Translations under genes and position numbers: made by a program
Shown here: positions 33,801 to 43,660 of the stretch, piece after piece
How positions within the stretch are numbered: the first letter of the stretch is position 1
Layout of the letters: every line of letters starts with the position of its first letter
The notes under the pieces: model-generated
Seen by the model: the letters and a program-made list of their open reading frames with translations, nothing else
Told to the model about the DNA's origin: nothing
Database searches by the model: none
NCBI RefSeq assembly: GCF_900091415.1
Contig: NZ_FMHU01000002.1
Span: forward strand, 1,860,001-1,924,000
Length of the DNA: 64,000 nucleotides
Direction of reading: 5' to 3'
DNA from: Micromonospora inyonensis
GTDB lineage: Bacteria; Actinomycetota; Actinomycetes; Mycobacteriales; Micromonosporaceae

Positions 33801-36441
33801 GGCCGTCGGCCTGGTCGCGGCGGCGCTGGTCACCGGCGCGCCGAGACTGACCAACGGCCTCGCCGACCGGAGCCTGCACGCCGATCTGGCCCCCCTGCCC
33901 CACCAGGTACGCGACCTGACCATCGAGGTCCGTGCCGGCGCCGACGGGGCCACCCCGACCGGAGCGGCCGGTGCGCTCGAACGCTTCCACGCCGCCCTGC
34001 CGCAGCCGCTGTCCGCCCTGGTCGACCAGCGGTGGCAGGCGGCCGCCGTCGCCGCCGACACCGCGACCGCCTCCGGCGACGTCGGCCCGCTCGCCGAGGG
34101 CGGCACCGTCCGCCTCGGACTGCGCACCCAGACCGGCCTGCCCGAGGCGACCCGGCTGACCGCCGGAACGTGGCCCCGCACCGACCTCGGCCGGCCCGTG
34201 CAGGTCGCCGTGTCGCAGGCCGTCGCCGACACCCTCGCCCTGCGTCCCGGGGTGCGCCTCGGCGTCGCCGCACCCGGACAACCCCCCGCCGACCTGCTCG
34301 TGACCGGGGTGTTCCAACCGGCCCGCCCCGCCGACCCGCTCTGGGCGGCCATGCCCCAGGCGGTGGAACCGCTGCTGCCGATCAACGACGGCGATCCGTT
34401 CGTGGCCGTCGCGGTCACCGACCCCGCCGGCCTGGCCGCCGCCGGCCGGGCCGGGCTGCCCGTCACCCACTCCTGGCGGTAGCGGTTCGACCACGACCGG
34501 ATCAACTCCTCGACGATCGAACCGGTCGCCGCCGCCGTCGGCGCGGCCCGACGCACCCAGTGGCTGCCCGGCGCGACCGTGCAGACCTCCCTGGACACCC
34601 AACTGGTGCGCTTCGGCGCGCAACTCACCTCGGTCCGCAACCTGCTGGCCGTGGCGCAGGCCGAACTGCTGGCCAGCCTGCTCGGGCTGATCCTGCTCGC
34701 CGCCCGGGTGGCCGGGCAGACCCGCCTCGCCGAACTGACCCCGCTGCGGTCACGGGGCGCGTCGCTGGCCGCCATCGGCCGGCACACCCTCGCCGAGGCG
34801 GCCCTGCCGCAACCGGCCGCGGTGACCGCCGGGGCGCTGCTCGCGCTGGCGGCACCCGGACGCGACGGCGGAACCTGGTGGGCCCTGCCGCTGATCGCCG
34901 CCGTCACCACCGCCGCGGTGCCGGTGTTCGCGATGGCCGGGCAGCGGCACGTCGCCGTGGTCGACGGCCGGCAGGACCTGACCCGGACCCGCCCGTCGGC
35001 GCGCCGCGTCGCCGTCGAGGTCACCGTGCTGCTGGCGGCCGTCGGAGGGCTGGTCCTGCTGCGCCGCCGGGGCCTGGACCCCGGCGGCGACGTTGACGTC
35101 TACCTCGCGGCGGTGCCGGTGCTGCTGGCCGCCGCGGTGGCCCTGCTCACCCTGCGGGCCCTGCCCTGGCCGCTGCGGCTGCTCGACCGGGCCGCCGCCC
35201 GGGCCCGGGGCGCGCTGCTGTTCTTCGGCGTGGCCCGTGCCGGCCGGGGCACGCCGGTGACCACCGCCCCCCTCGCGGTGCTGGTCGTCGCGGTCAGCAC
35301 CGGCGTGTTCAGCGCGGTCGTCACCGACACCGTCGGCCGGGCCCGGGACACCGCCGCCGACCTGAGCGTGCCCGCCGACGCCTGGCTCACCGGGTACGCC
35401 TTCGCCTCGGACACCGCCGGACGGCTCGCCGACGTCGACGGGGTACGGGCGCTCACCCCGGTGCGCATCGACTCGAACCGGCCGCTGCGTTCCGGCACCG
35501 ACCTACAGGCCCGTACCATCGGCACCGCCCGGATCATGGTGGTCGACGCGCCCGCGTTCGCCCGGGTCGCCGCGGCCAGTGGCGTCGACGTGGACGTGCC
35601 GGCAGTGCTGCGCGCCGCCGCGCGGGGCGACGGTCCGGTGCCGGCGGTGGTGTCACCCGGCGTCGCCGCGGCCGTCGACGACACCGCCGCCGCGGACGTG
35701 CAGAGCCGCCTGTACCCGTTCCGGGTGGCCGGGGTGGCGGACACCTTCCCCGGCGTGGACCTGGGCACCGACCGGTTCGTGGTGCTGCCCTGGCAGGCGC
35801 TGGCCGAGTACGAGCACACCCCGATCGTCGCCAACCGGTACCTGCTCGCCACCGACCGGCACGACCCGGCGGTGCTGCTGCGCACCGCCGACGACGGGCA
35901 GCGGCGGTGGCAGTCGGCGGTGCTGGGCAGCGAGGTCGACGCACCCAAGGTGCCGGCACAGCTGCTCACCCGACGCGCGTACCGGGACGGGCTGGACCGT
36001 ACCGGCGGCAACGACGTGATCACCCTGGCGTTCACCGTCGGCGCGGTCGGCGGCGGCGCGCTGGCCGTCGTCGCCGTCGGGTTCGCGGTGCTCGCCGATG
36101 CCCGCGCCCGCGCCCGGCTGCTGTCCCGGCTGCGCACCCTCGGCTTCTCCGAGGGGCAGGGCCACCGGCTGCTGGTGTACGAACTCGTGCCGCTGGTGGC
36201 GGTCGCCGCGCTGGCCGGCGCCGCCGTCGGGGTTGCCCTGCCGGGGCTGATCGGCCCGGCGCTCGGGCTGTCCGCGTTCACCCCCGGCGTCACCGCCGGC
36301 TGGTACCTGGACCCGCTGGTCGTCGGCGCGGTGCTCGGGCTGGTCGCGGTGGGCTTGGCGGCCGGGCTGGGCATGGAGATTCTGGTGAACCGACGGACGC
36401 GTCCCAGCGAGGCGCTCCGGCTGGGAGAGGAGAACCCGTAA
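30869..36441 (+). pseudogene. Large FtsX/MacB-type ABC transporter permease, three lesions
   Basis: The sense reading spans about 1,857 codons. The first segment (30869-31590) has an N-terminal membrane helix and an extracytoplasmic domain. A one-base deletion near 31590 shifts the frame to DVGAATGTADLDRLADAADA and an FtsX domain (LLVAVLGGYTLLLVAALLGE). An in-frame TAG at 32218 follows LLG, where Trp is expected (LLGWYQLR). A second TAG at 34480 follows SWR in the same frame. The last part ends with another FtsX domain (GFAVLADARARARLLSRLRT) and SEALRLGEENP. It should export a lipid, peptide or lipoprotein with the adjacent ATPases. Not functional as sequenced. Confidence 0.85.
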
Positions 36442-36467
36442 CCGCCGTCCACACCGTCCCGGACCTG

Positions 36468-37409
36468 GTGTCGTTGCAGCAGCGCGCCGCCGACCGGGCC
36501 GCCGACCGCGCCGGAGGCGCCGACCGGCTGCGCGGCCACATCGTCTGCGACGGCCTGGTGCGCATATTCAAGACCGACGGGGTGGAGGTCGTCGCGTTGC
36601 AGGGCCTCGACCTGGTCGTCGACCGGGGGGAACTGCTGGCCGTCGTCGGTGCCTCCGGCTCCGGCAAGTCGACCGTGCTGAACATCCTCTCCGGACTGGA
36701 CGTACCCACCGCCGGGATCGCCCGGGTCGCCGGGTACGACCTGCTGACCATGTCGGCGCGCAAGCGCCTGGCCTACCGTCGGCGGACCGTCGGATTCGTG
36801 TGGCAGCAGACCGCCCGGAACCTGCTGCCCTACCTGAGCGCGGCGGAGAACGTCGAACTGCCCATGCGGCTGGCCGGCCGGCGGGGCCGCGTCGCCCGTC
36901 GGCGGGCCGCGGAACTGCTGGACATGGTCGGGGTGGGACACTGCGCGGACCGTCGGCCGGCCCGGATGAGCGGCGGGGAGCAGCAGCGTTGCGCGGTGGC
37001 GGTGGCGGTGGCCAACGACCCGGAGGTGCTCCTCGCCGACGAGCCGACCGGGGAGCTCGACGAGAACACCGCCGCGGAGGTGTTCGGGGCGCTGCGCACC
37101 ATCAACGCCGAACTGGGTGTCACCGTCGTGGTGGTCACCCACGACCACGCGGTCGCCACCCAGGTCCGCCGGACCGTCGCCATCCGCGACGGCCGCACCG
37201 CCAGCGAGGTACGCCGCCGTGCGCGCGTCGGCGCCGACGGCGTCGAGGAACTGGTCACCGAGGAGTACGCGGTGCTCGACCGCACCGGCCGGATGCCGCT
37301 GCCCGCCGCGTTCGTCGACGCCCTCGCACTGCGTGACCGGGTCCGGCTCACCCTGGAACCCGACCACGTGCAGGTGCACCCGGGCAGCGGACAGAAGGAG
37401 CAGCAGTGA
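36468..37409 (+). CDS. ABC transporter ATP-binding protein (LolD/MacB type)
   Basis: 313 residues from the GTG at 36468. Walker A GASGSGKST, Q-loop FVWQQTARNLLPYLSAAENV, signature MSGGEQQRCAVAVAVANDPE, Walker B VLLADEPTGELDE and the H-loop VVVTHDH are all present. A C-terminal extension (residues about 240-313) ends LEPDHVQVHPGSGQKEQQ. The original start was probably GTG overlapping the permease stop as GTGACC; the sequence now reads GTAACC, so coupling is lost. Powers the decayed permease at 30869-36441. The 3' end overlaps the next ATPase remnant by four bases. Confidence 0.85.
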   Translation: MSLQQRAADRAADRAGGADRLRGHIVCDGLVRIFKTDGVEVVALQGLDLVVDRGELLAVVGASGSGKSTVLNILSGLDVPTAGIARVAGYDLLTMSARKRLAYRRRTVGFVWQQTARNLLPYLSAAENVELPMRLAGRRGRVARRRAAELLDMVGVGHCADRRPARMSGGEQQRCAVAVAVANDPEVLLADEPTGELDENTAAEVFGALRTINAELGVTVVVVTHDHAVATQVRRTVAIRDGRTASEVRRRARVGADGVEELVTEEYAVLDRTGRMPLPAAFVDALALRDRVRLTLEPDHVQVHPGSGQKEQQ

Positions 37410-37725
37410 GCGAGAACCTGGTCTCGTCGAGGGCGTCGGCCGGGAGTTCCCCGGCGTCGGGCAGGTGGTGCACGCCCTGCGGGACGAGCAGGTCGCCCTG
37501 GCCCGGGCCCTGGCCAACGACCCGGCGCTGCTGATCGCCGACGAACCGACCGGGCAGTTGGACTCGGAGACCGGTCAGGCGGTGATGGACCTGCTGCGGG
37601 CGCTGGTCCGCACCCGGGGCATGACCGCGCTGGTGGCCACGCACGACCCGGCGCTGGTGGAGGCCGCCGACCAGGTGGTGACCCTGCGCGACGGCCGGCG
37701 GGTCGACGCCCCGGTGCCCGCCTGA
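37406..37725 (+). pseudogene. Second ABC ATPase, frameshifted and internally deleted
   Basis: GTG AGC GAG AAC CTG begins the gene (overlapping the previous stop), but a base is missing after CTGGTC near 37425. After the resulting shift the sense frame reads VEGVGREFPGVGQVVHALRD and jumps directly to EQVALARALANDPALLIADE, PTGQLDSETGQAV and ALVATHDPALVEAADQ. Walker A, the Q-loop and LSGG (about 100 residues) are missing, so ATP binding is impossible. Once the partner ATPase of the same transporter. Confidence 0.85.
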
Positions 37726-37735
37726 CGCGGGGCGG

Positions 37736-38191
37736 TCAGAACGGGTCGCCGCAGACCCGCCAGCCGTCGTCCTCCCGCACCACCGGCAGTTCCCGCTCCT
37801 CGCTGCGACCCCCGTCGCGGATGAGCCGTACGGTCACCGTGCCGGTGGGTTTCCCGTCGCGGGTGCTCACCGACACGTCGGTGACCTGGTGTCCGGTCAC
37901 CACCGGCGGGGTGCGCACCCAGGCCGCGAACCCGACCGGGCTCCACCGGGTGCGCGCCGACGCGCAGAGCCGCCGGTACGCCCGGTCGGCGTCCCCGGCT
38001 GCCACCTCCGTCAGGAACGCCTCGGCGGTCTCGCGGACCGGGGCGTCGGCCTGCCGCACCGCCTGCACGTTCCACACGCCCAGCCCGGTCACCCCGACGC
38101 AGCACAGGCCCAGCAGCGCGCCGGCCACCACCAGCCCGGCCCGCACCGGCCGGTGCGGGCGGTGCGGGCGGGACCAGTGCGCCGAGGACAT
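37736..38191 (-). CDS. Membrane-anchored protein with NTF2/lumazine-like domain
   Basis: 151 residues. A basic N-terminus (RPHRPHRPVR) precedes one membrane helix (about 19-40, LVVAGALLGLCCVGVTGLGV); then an extracytoplasmic domain of about 100 residues with AEAFLTEVAAGDADRAYRRL and ELPVVREDDGWRVCGDPF. This matches small Rv0361-like actinobacterial membrane proteins that share an NTF2-like fold and have no known enzymatic role. Convergent with the ABC ATPase remnant, with only 10 bp between the stops. Confidence 0.7.
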   Translation of the reverse strand: MSSAHWSRPHRPHRPVRAGLVVAGALLGLCCVGVTGLGVWNVQAVRQADAPVRETAEAFLTEVAAGDADRAYRRLCASARTRWSPVGFAAWVRTPPVVTGHQVTDVSVSTRDGKPTGTVTVRLIRDGGRSEERELPVVREDDGWRVCGDPF

Positions 38192-38306
38192 GATGACCAA
38201 CGGTAGATAATCCGACACCCGCCGCGCAGGAAGTCGCGCCTGTCGCCGCGCCCGGGGATCGTCTACCGTCGACGCGAGCCCCTGTCCCCCTCGCCAGGAG
38301 TGACGC

Positions 38307-40010
38307 ATGGTCCGCTTCGTGCAGCCGGTGTCGGCACCCGCCGACCCGTACGTCGGTGACCCGCTGCTGCGGTCGTGGCTGGAGCGGCAGCTCGGCCCGG
38401 CCGGACACGCCGCCGCCAGGGGCCGCCTGACGGAGCTGGCCGCCGACGTGACCGGCCCGCTGCGCGCCGCGCACGCCGGCGCCGAGGCCCACCCGCCCAC
38501 CCTGGTCCGCTACGACCCGTGGGGCGCCCGGATCGACCGGGTCGACACGTCCGCCGGGTGGCGGACGCAGCGGGCCGCCGCCGCCCGGCACGCCGTGGTC
38601 GCCCTGCCCTACCTGGAGTCCGCGCGCGGTGAGTGGGGCGCGGCGGCCCGGATCGTGCAGCACGCCCTGCTGCACCTGTACGGGGCGGAGTCGGCGACGT
38701 TCTCCTGCCCGGTGGCGATGGCCGACGGCGCGGCGGCGCTGCTGTCCCGTCCCGAGGTCGACGCCGCCGTGCGCGACGCGTGGCTGCCCCGGCTGACCGC
38801 CACCGACCCGGACGTGGCGATCACCAGCGGCCAGTGGATGACCGAGTCGCAGGGCGGCTCGGACCTGGCCCGCTCCAGCACCATCGCCCGCCCTGCCCGT
38901 GAGGGGTCGTGGCGGCTGACCGGCGAGAAGTGGTTCTGCTCGGCGGTCGACTCGGCGATGGCGGTGGCCCTGGCCCGGCCGGAGGGAGCCGGCAGGGGCA
39001 GCCGGGTCCTCGCCCCGTTCCTGGTGCCCCGCTACGCCGCCGACTCCCCCCTCGCCGACGGCCGGGCCCCGGACGCGTGCGCACCGGGGGTGCGGATCCA
39101 CCGGCTCAAGGACAAGCTCGGCACCCGGGCGTTGCCCACCGCCGAGGTCGGCCTGCGGGACGCGTACGCGCTGCCGCTGGGCGACCCGACGCAGCCCGGC
39201 CTGGTCCGGGCGATGACCCTGGTGGTGGTCACCCGGCTGCACAACGCGGCCGCCGCCGTGTCCGGGATGCGCCGGGGTCTCGCGTACGCGCGGGCCTACG
39301 CCGACGCCCGGCAGGTCGCCGGGGGCCGGTTGGTCGACTCGCCGCTGCACCGGGCCACCCTCGGCACCCTCGGGGTGGACACCGCTGGCGCGTTCGTCCT
39401 GGCCGGACACGCGTTCGCGCTGTTCGGCCGGGTCGAGGTGGGTGCCGACCCGGACGCCGCCGCCGAACTGCGGGTCGTCGCGCCGCTGGCGAAGCTGGCC
39501 ACCGGGCGGCTCGCCGTCGCCTGCGCCAGCGAGTACGTGGAGGCGTTCGGCGGGGCCGGCTACGTGGAGGACACCGGGGTGCCGCGGCTGCTGCGCGACG
39601 CGCAGGTCCTGCCGATCTGGGAGGGCACCACGAACGTGCTCGCCCTGGACGTGCTGCGCGCGGTCACCCGGGAGGACGCGGCCCGGCCGTTGCTGCGCCG
39701 CCTCGCCGCCGCCGCCGACACCGCCCGCAGCCTGTCCCCCGCCCTGGCGCACACCCTGACCGCGGTCACCGAGGAACTGCGGGACACCTTCGCCGCGGTC
39801 ACCGCCGACCCGGGCGGGGTGGAGGCGGTCGCCGGGGCCCGCGCGGTGGCGTTGCGCGCCGCGTACGCCCTGACGGCGGCGCTGCTGGTCGAGCACGCCG
39901 CCTGGGGCGACGGGGCGGCCGAGGTGGCGGCCCGGCTGTGGGCGCGGCGCTGGCTGCGGCACGAGGAGATCGCCGTGGACGCCCACCAGAACCTGGACCT
40001 GCTCTGCTGA
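38307..40010 (+). CDS. Acyl-CoA dehydrogenase, AidB-like
   Basis: FAD-dependent flavoprotein, 567 residues, of the length and layout of AidB rather than the 380-residue fatty-acid enzymes. Landmarks: ITSGQWMTESQGGSDLARSS (FAD-binding MTE/S-x-GGSD), WRLTGEKWFCSAVDSAMAVA, RIHRLKDKLGTRALPTAEV, EYVEAFGGAGYVEDTG and LPIWEGTTNVLALDVLRAVT (cofactor contact). AidB proteins bind DNA and are induced by alkylation in enterobacteria; the actinobacterial role is not established. Monocistronic; a spacer of 115 bp separates it from the divergent membrane protein gene. Confidence 0.9.
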   Translation: MVRFVQPVSAPADPYVGDPLLRSWLERQLGPAGHAAARGRLTELAADVTGPLRAAHAGAEAHPPTLVRYDPWGARIDRVDTSAGWRTQRAAAARHAVVALPYLESARGEWGAAARIVQHALLHLYGAESATFSCPVAMADGAAALLSRPEVDAAVRDAWLPRLTATDPDVAITSGQWMTESQGGSDLARSSTIARPAREGSWRLTGEKWFCSAVDSAMAVALARPEGAGRGSRVLAPFLVPRYAADSPLADGRAPDACAPGVRIHRLKDKLGTRALPTAEVGLRDAYALPLGDPTQPGLVRAMTLVVVTRLHNAAAAVSGMRRGLAYARAYADARQVAGGRLVDSPLHRATLGTLGVDTAGAFVLAGHAFALFGRVEVGADPDAAAELRVVAPLAKLATGRLAVACASEYVEAFGGAGYVEDTGVPRLLRDAQVLPIWEGTTNVLALDVLRAVTREDAARPLLRRLAAAADTARSLSPALAHTLTAVTEELRDTFAAVTADPGGVEAVAGARAVALRAAYALTAALLVEHAAWGDGAAEVAARLWARRWLRHEEIAVDAHQNLDLLC

Positions 40011-40042
40011 CGCTGCGTCCCGGAGCACCGGGCCGGGAAGCC

Positions 40043-41044
40043 TCAGCCGGGTGACCGCCGGGACCGGGCCGCCCAGATCACGTACGCCGGGTCCCGGTCG
40101 AGGTTGTGCCGGTCCCGGTCGTAGCGTCGGGTGGTGCGCGGGTCGGCGTGGCCCATCGCGTCCTGCACGTCCTCGAGGGGGACGCCCTCGGCGCGGGCGG
40201 TGGTGGCGAAGGCGTGCCGCAGCGAGTGCGGGGACAGTCTCGCCCAGGCGGGGATTCCGGCCTCCCGGGCCAGCCGGCGGACCAGCCGGAACACCGAGTG
40301 CCGGTCGAGTCGGCCTCCGGTGGCGGTGACCAGCAGCGGCCCGGTCAACTCGTGCACGGCCACGCCCTGCCCGTCCGCCCGCGCCGCCAGGTACGCGTCG
40401 AGCGCGTACGCGGTGCCCGGGGTCAGTGCCCGCCGCCGCGACCGGCCGCCCTTGCCGACGAACCGCACGCTACGGTGACCGCGCTCCACGCCGAGGTCGT
40501 CGAGGTTCAGCGACACCAGTTCCCCGACCCGCAGCCCGAGGTCGGCCAGGAGCGCCACCACGGCCCGGTTCCGTACGGCAGTCGGACCGGTGGCGGCCTG
40601 CGCCGCCGCGAGCAGCGCGTCGACCTCCTGCGGGGTGAGTCCGACGGTGGCCGAGTGATCCCGGTCGACGCGCGGCCGGTCGGCACCGGAGACCGGGTTG
40701 GCGTCGATGGCGCGCAGTTTGACCAGGAAGTCGTACCAGCTGGACAGCGCGGAGAGTTTACGGGCGACGGTTGCCGGGGTCAGCGGGCGGCCCGTCCGCG
40801 CGGCGAGGGTCGACTCCAGGTCCCGGCCGTAGGCGTTGACGTGCAGGAAGTTGGCCCGCAACGGGTCGATGTCCTGGGCCGCGCACCAGGTCAGCCAGCC
40901 GGCGACGTCGCGCCGGTAGGCGTCGCGGGTGTGCGTGGACAGCCGTCGGTTGGCGAGCCACGCCTCGGTGAAGTCGACCGGGCCGTCGGGCAGGGCGGGC
41001 GTCGGCGCGGTGCCCGACAGCACCGGAAGGTCGGAATACGACAT
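40043..41044 (-). CDS. Tyrosine recombinase (XerC/D-like)
   Basis: 333 residues. The SAM-like N-terminal domain is about 25-125 (STHTRDAYRRDVAGWLTWCA); the catalytic domain has LLADLGLRVGELVSLNLDDL (Arg), GKGGRSRRRALTP, SPHSLRHAFATTARAEGVPL (HxxR) and AMGHADPRTTRRYDRDRHNL (His and Tyr). All catalytic residues are in place. It lies alone between aidB-like and alaX-like genes with no excisionase or attL/attR visible nearby, so it is more likely chromosomal or an orphan integrase. Convergent with the AidB-like gene, 32 bp apart. Confidence 0.88.
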   Translation of the reverse strand: MSYSDLPVLSGTAPTPALPDGPVDFTEAWLANRRLSTHTRDAYRRDVAGWLTWCAAQDIDPLRANFLHVNAYGRDLESTLAARTGRPLTPATVARKLSALSSWYDFLVKLRAIDANPVSGADRPRVDRDHSATVGLTPQEVDALLAAAQAATGPTAVRNRAVVALLADLGLRVGELVSLNLDDLGVERGHRSVRFVGKGGRSRRRALTPGTAYALDAYLAARADGQGVAVHELTGPLLVTATGGRLDRHSVFRLVRRLAREAGIPAWARLSPHSLRHAFATTARAEGVPLEDVQDAMGHADPRTTRRYDRDRHNLDRDPAYVIWAARSRRSPG

Positions 41045-41151
41045 ACCGGAAAGGCTCTCAGGTCCGGGCCGGGTTGGCGACGAGGCGCGCCCGGCCGGTT
41101 CCTGCCGTCCCGGTTGGTCGGTACGCCTTTTCGCGCATGGGCTTCGCGTAT

Positions 41152-41180
41152 TTGTCAGGCACGTTCGCCGTCAACATAAT
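41152..41180 (+). promoter_or_regulatory. Sigma-70-type promoter for the AlaX-like gene
   Basis: TTGTCA (41152-41157) and CATAAT (41175-41180) are separated by exactly 17 bp, in an otherwise GC-rich region, and face the gene starting at 41300, leaving a leader of about 110 nt. Confidence 0.6.
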
Positions 41181-41299
41181 CGGGGTCCGGAAACCGCGTG
41201 ACCGCACGTGCCGTCGCGCTGCGCGGGCACGAGCGCACCCGAGATCAGGGAAAGGGGACGGAGCGACGAGCCGGCGGGACCGTTGCTCCACATCATCCT

Positions 41300-42043
41300 A
41301 TGGGAATTGATCACCACGGTCGTACGCACCGCCTGGACTGGGAGGACGCCACGCTACGAAAGTGGGACTGCACCGTCCTGTGGTCGGATCCCGCGGATCC
41401 CGACCAGGGCATCGTGCTGGACCGCTCCGCCTTCTACCCCGGCGGTGGCGGACAACCACCGGACCACGGGGTGCTCATCTGGCAGGGCGTGCAGACCAGG
41501 ATCGTCGGTACCCGCAAGGGCGACGACCTCTACCTGCTGCCCGCGCCCGGTGACCCGGTGCCGCCGCCCGGGACGACCGTCGTGGGGGCGATCGACGACG
41601 ACCGCCGCTCCGCCCTGATGCGGACCCACTCCGGGCTGCACGTGCTCTGCGGGGCCGTCTTCCGTGACTTCAACGCCCTGGTGACCGGCGGCAACATGGA
41701 GCCCGGCGAGGCCCGGATGGACTTCAACCTGCCGGAGGTGCCACCCGGGTTCAAGCAGAGCCTGGAGGACGCGGTGAACGCCGAGATCGCCGCCGACCGG
41801 AAGATCGTCGTCCGGTTGATCTCCGCGGAGGAGGCCAACGCGATCCCCGACCTGGTGCGCACCCAGTTCGTGGCTCCGCCGACCATGCCCCAGGTCCGCG
41901 TCGTCGACATCGTCGGTCTCGACGTGCAGGCCGACGGGGGCACCCACGTCGCCTCCACCGGGCAGATCGGCCGGGTGGTCGTCACCAAGGTCGAGAGCAA
42001 GGGCCGACAGAACCGGCGGGTCCGGATCAAGCTGGTGTCCTGA
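41300..42043 (+). CDS. Alanyl-tRNA editing protein (AlaX-like)
   Basis: Free-standing editing domain related to the AlaRS C-domain, removing Ser or Gly from mischarged tRNA-Ala. 247 residues. RTHSGLHVLCGAVF carries HxxxH (first zinc ligands); ADGGTHVASTGQIG carries the second ligand region, in which the usual Cys of CxxxH is Asp. Between them are FNLPEVPPGFKQSLEDAVNA and VRLISAEEANAIPDLVRTQF, typical of the family. The ATG at 41300 follows a long GC-poor leader with a good promoter. The Cys-to-Asp change means zinc binding may differ or be lost. Confidence 0.85.
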   Translation: MGIDHHGRTHRLDWEDATLRKWDCTVLWSDPADPDQGIVLDRSAFYPGGGGQPPDHGVLIWQGVQTRIVGTRKGDDLYLLPAPGDPVPPPGTTVVGAIDDDRRSALMRTHSGLHVLCGAVFRDFNALVTGGNMEPGEARMDFNLPEVPPGFKQSLEDAVNAEIAADRKIVVRLISAEEANAIPDLVRTQFVAPPTMPQVRVVDIVGLDVQADGGTHVASTGQIGRVVVTKVESKGRQNRRVRIKLVS

Positions 42044-42101
42044 GCCGACACCCCGCGTCCCGCGGGTACGGCACCCGCGGGACGCGTCACCGACGCCACG
42101 G

Positions 42102-42527
42102 TCAGGAGTTGATCTCCCTGCGGCCGTTGCCGTTGGTGAGGACGGCGACCCGGCGCGGCTTGGCCCGCTCGGCCACCGGGATCCGCAGGGTGAGGACCCC
42201 GTTGTCGTAGCCGGCCTCCAGCCGGTCGGTGTCGAGGGTGTCGCCGAGGAAGAGCCGTCGGGTGAAGGTCCCCATCGGTCGTTCGGCGGCGACGAGTTCC
42301 ACGTTGTCCCCGGTGGGTCGACGGCGTTCCGCCCTGACGGTCAGCACGTTGCGCTCCACGGTGCAGTCGATGCTGTCCGGGTCCACCCCGGGCAGGTCGA
42401 ACGCGGCGTAGAAGTGGTCACCGTCGCGGTAGGCGTCGAGGTGCATCACCGCCGGGCGGGCGGCGGTGCCGAAGACCTGGTCGGCGAGCCGGTCGATCTC
42501 CCGGAACGGGTCGGTACGCATCAGCAT
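42102..42527 (-). CDS. Hsp20/alpha-crystallin family small heat shock protein
   Basis: ATP-independent holdase, 141 residues. N-terminal [20 protein letters not shown], alpha-crystallin domain about 32-125 with [40 protein letters not shown] and [18 protein letters not shown] (the A-x-x-x-n-GVL motif). A perfect HAIR-type repeat lies 38 bp upstream of the start, indicating HspR control and heat induction. It is convergent with the AlaX-like gene. Confidence 0.93.
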   Translation of the reverse strand: MLMRTDPFREIDRLADQVFGTAARPAVMHLDAYRDGDHFYAAFDLPGVDPDSIDCTVERNVLTVRAERRRPTGDNVELVAAERPMGTFTRRLFLGDTLDTDRLEAGYDNGVLTLRIPVAERAKPRRVAVLTNGNGRREINS

Positions 42528-42565
42528 GGTGTGCCTCCTCGGTTCTCCTGGGCCGAAGGATTCAA

Positions 42566-42586
42566 GTTGAGTCTGGTCGACTCAAG
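42566..42586. promoter_or_regulatory. HAIR operator (HspR-binding) upstream of hsp20
   Basis: GTTGAGT-N7-ACTCAAG matches the HspR-associated inverted repeat CTTGAGT-N7-ACTCAAG with one mismatch. It sits 39-59 bp before the hsp20 start codon. Confidence 0.85.
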
Positions 42587-42729
42587 CCCTTCTCCTTTGA
42601 TAGCGCGCCCCCGCGGCGTCGTCAAGTCGATCCGACCGCCGTCCCCGAGAGGCGTTGACCCTCCCCCCTCGGGCAGACCCCAGGCTGGTCCGTGCCGGTC
42701 ACCCGGACCGGCACGAGGAGGATGGCGAC

Positions 42730-43660
42730 GTGGGGCTGCTGACCATCGGGGCGTTCGCCCGGGCGGCACGGCTGACGCCGAAGGCGTTACGCCTGTACGA
42801 CGAACTGGGCCTGCTGCCACCGGCGGCGGTGCACGCCGAGTCCGGGTACCGGCTCTACGACCCGACACAACTCGACCGGGCACGGCTGATCGCCCGACTC
42901 CGCCGCATCGGCATGCCACTGACCGAGATCCGTGACGTGTGCGACCTCGACCACGCGGCGGCGGCTGAGGCCGTCACCGCGTACTGGCAGCAGGTCACCG
43001 CCGACACCGCGACCCGCGCCCGACTGGCCGCCCTCCTCGTCCAGGACCTCTCCGGAAGGGGCACCATGTCCGACCCGACCCCCACCATCGTCGTCCGCTC
43101 CGCCGCCAGTTGCGACCCCGGCGCCGTACGGGACAGCAACGAGGACGCCGTCTACGCCGGTGACCGGCTGCTGGCCGTCGCCGACGGCATGCGCGGACCC
43201 GGCGGCGCCGCGGCCAGCGTCGCCGCCATCGACGCCCTCAAACCGCTGGAACTGACCGACGCGCCGGCCGCCGACCTGCTGACCATGCTGGCCCGCGCGG
43301 TCGCCGACGCGCACCGGGTGGTCCGCGGCGCGGGAACCGGCGACCACCAGCCGGTCACCACCCTGACCGCGCTGCTGCGCCACGGCTCCCGGCTGGCCCT
43401 GGTGCACGTCGGCGACACCCGGGCGTACCTGCTGCGCGGCGGCGCCCTGTTCCGCCTCACCCAGGACCACACCTGGGTGCAGACCCAGGTCGACCAGGGC
43501 CGGCTCGACCCGCACCGGGCCGCCACCCACCCCCGGCGCGCGCTGCTGGTCCGTGCCCTCGGCGGCGGGCACGACGTCGAGGCGGACCTGGCACTGCGCA
43601 CCGCCCTGCCCGGCGACCGCTACCTGCTCTGCTCCGACGGGCTGCACGCCGTGGTGCCGG
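42730..43660 (+). pseudogene. MerR-PP2C fusion regulator/phosphatase, 3' truncated
   Basis: Start GTG at 42730 behind GAGGAGG. Residues about 1-115 are a MerR-type winged helix (LTIGAFARAARLTPKALRLY, then DPTQLDRARLIARLRRIGMP). From about residue 125 comes a PP2C Ser/Thr phosphatase domain: GAVRDSNEDAVYAGDRLLAV, VADGMRGPGG, VHVGDTRAYLLRGGALFRLT and ALPGDRYLLCSDGLHAVV. The final PP2C motifs (GGxDN) are absent because the sequence switches near 43660 to part of an unrelated secreted protein. MerR-PP2C fusions are known in actinomycetes; this copy is cut at the boundary of the second accessory region. The frame runs on to 43986 as nonsense. Confidence 0.8.

Noticed and set aside
32217..37517. 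Long minus-strand frames opposite the ABC transporter locus
   Set aside because: Low-complexity Arg/Ser/Ala/Thr composition and no motif; antisense shadows caused by GC bias at third positions.
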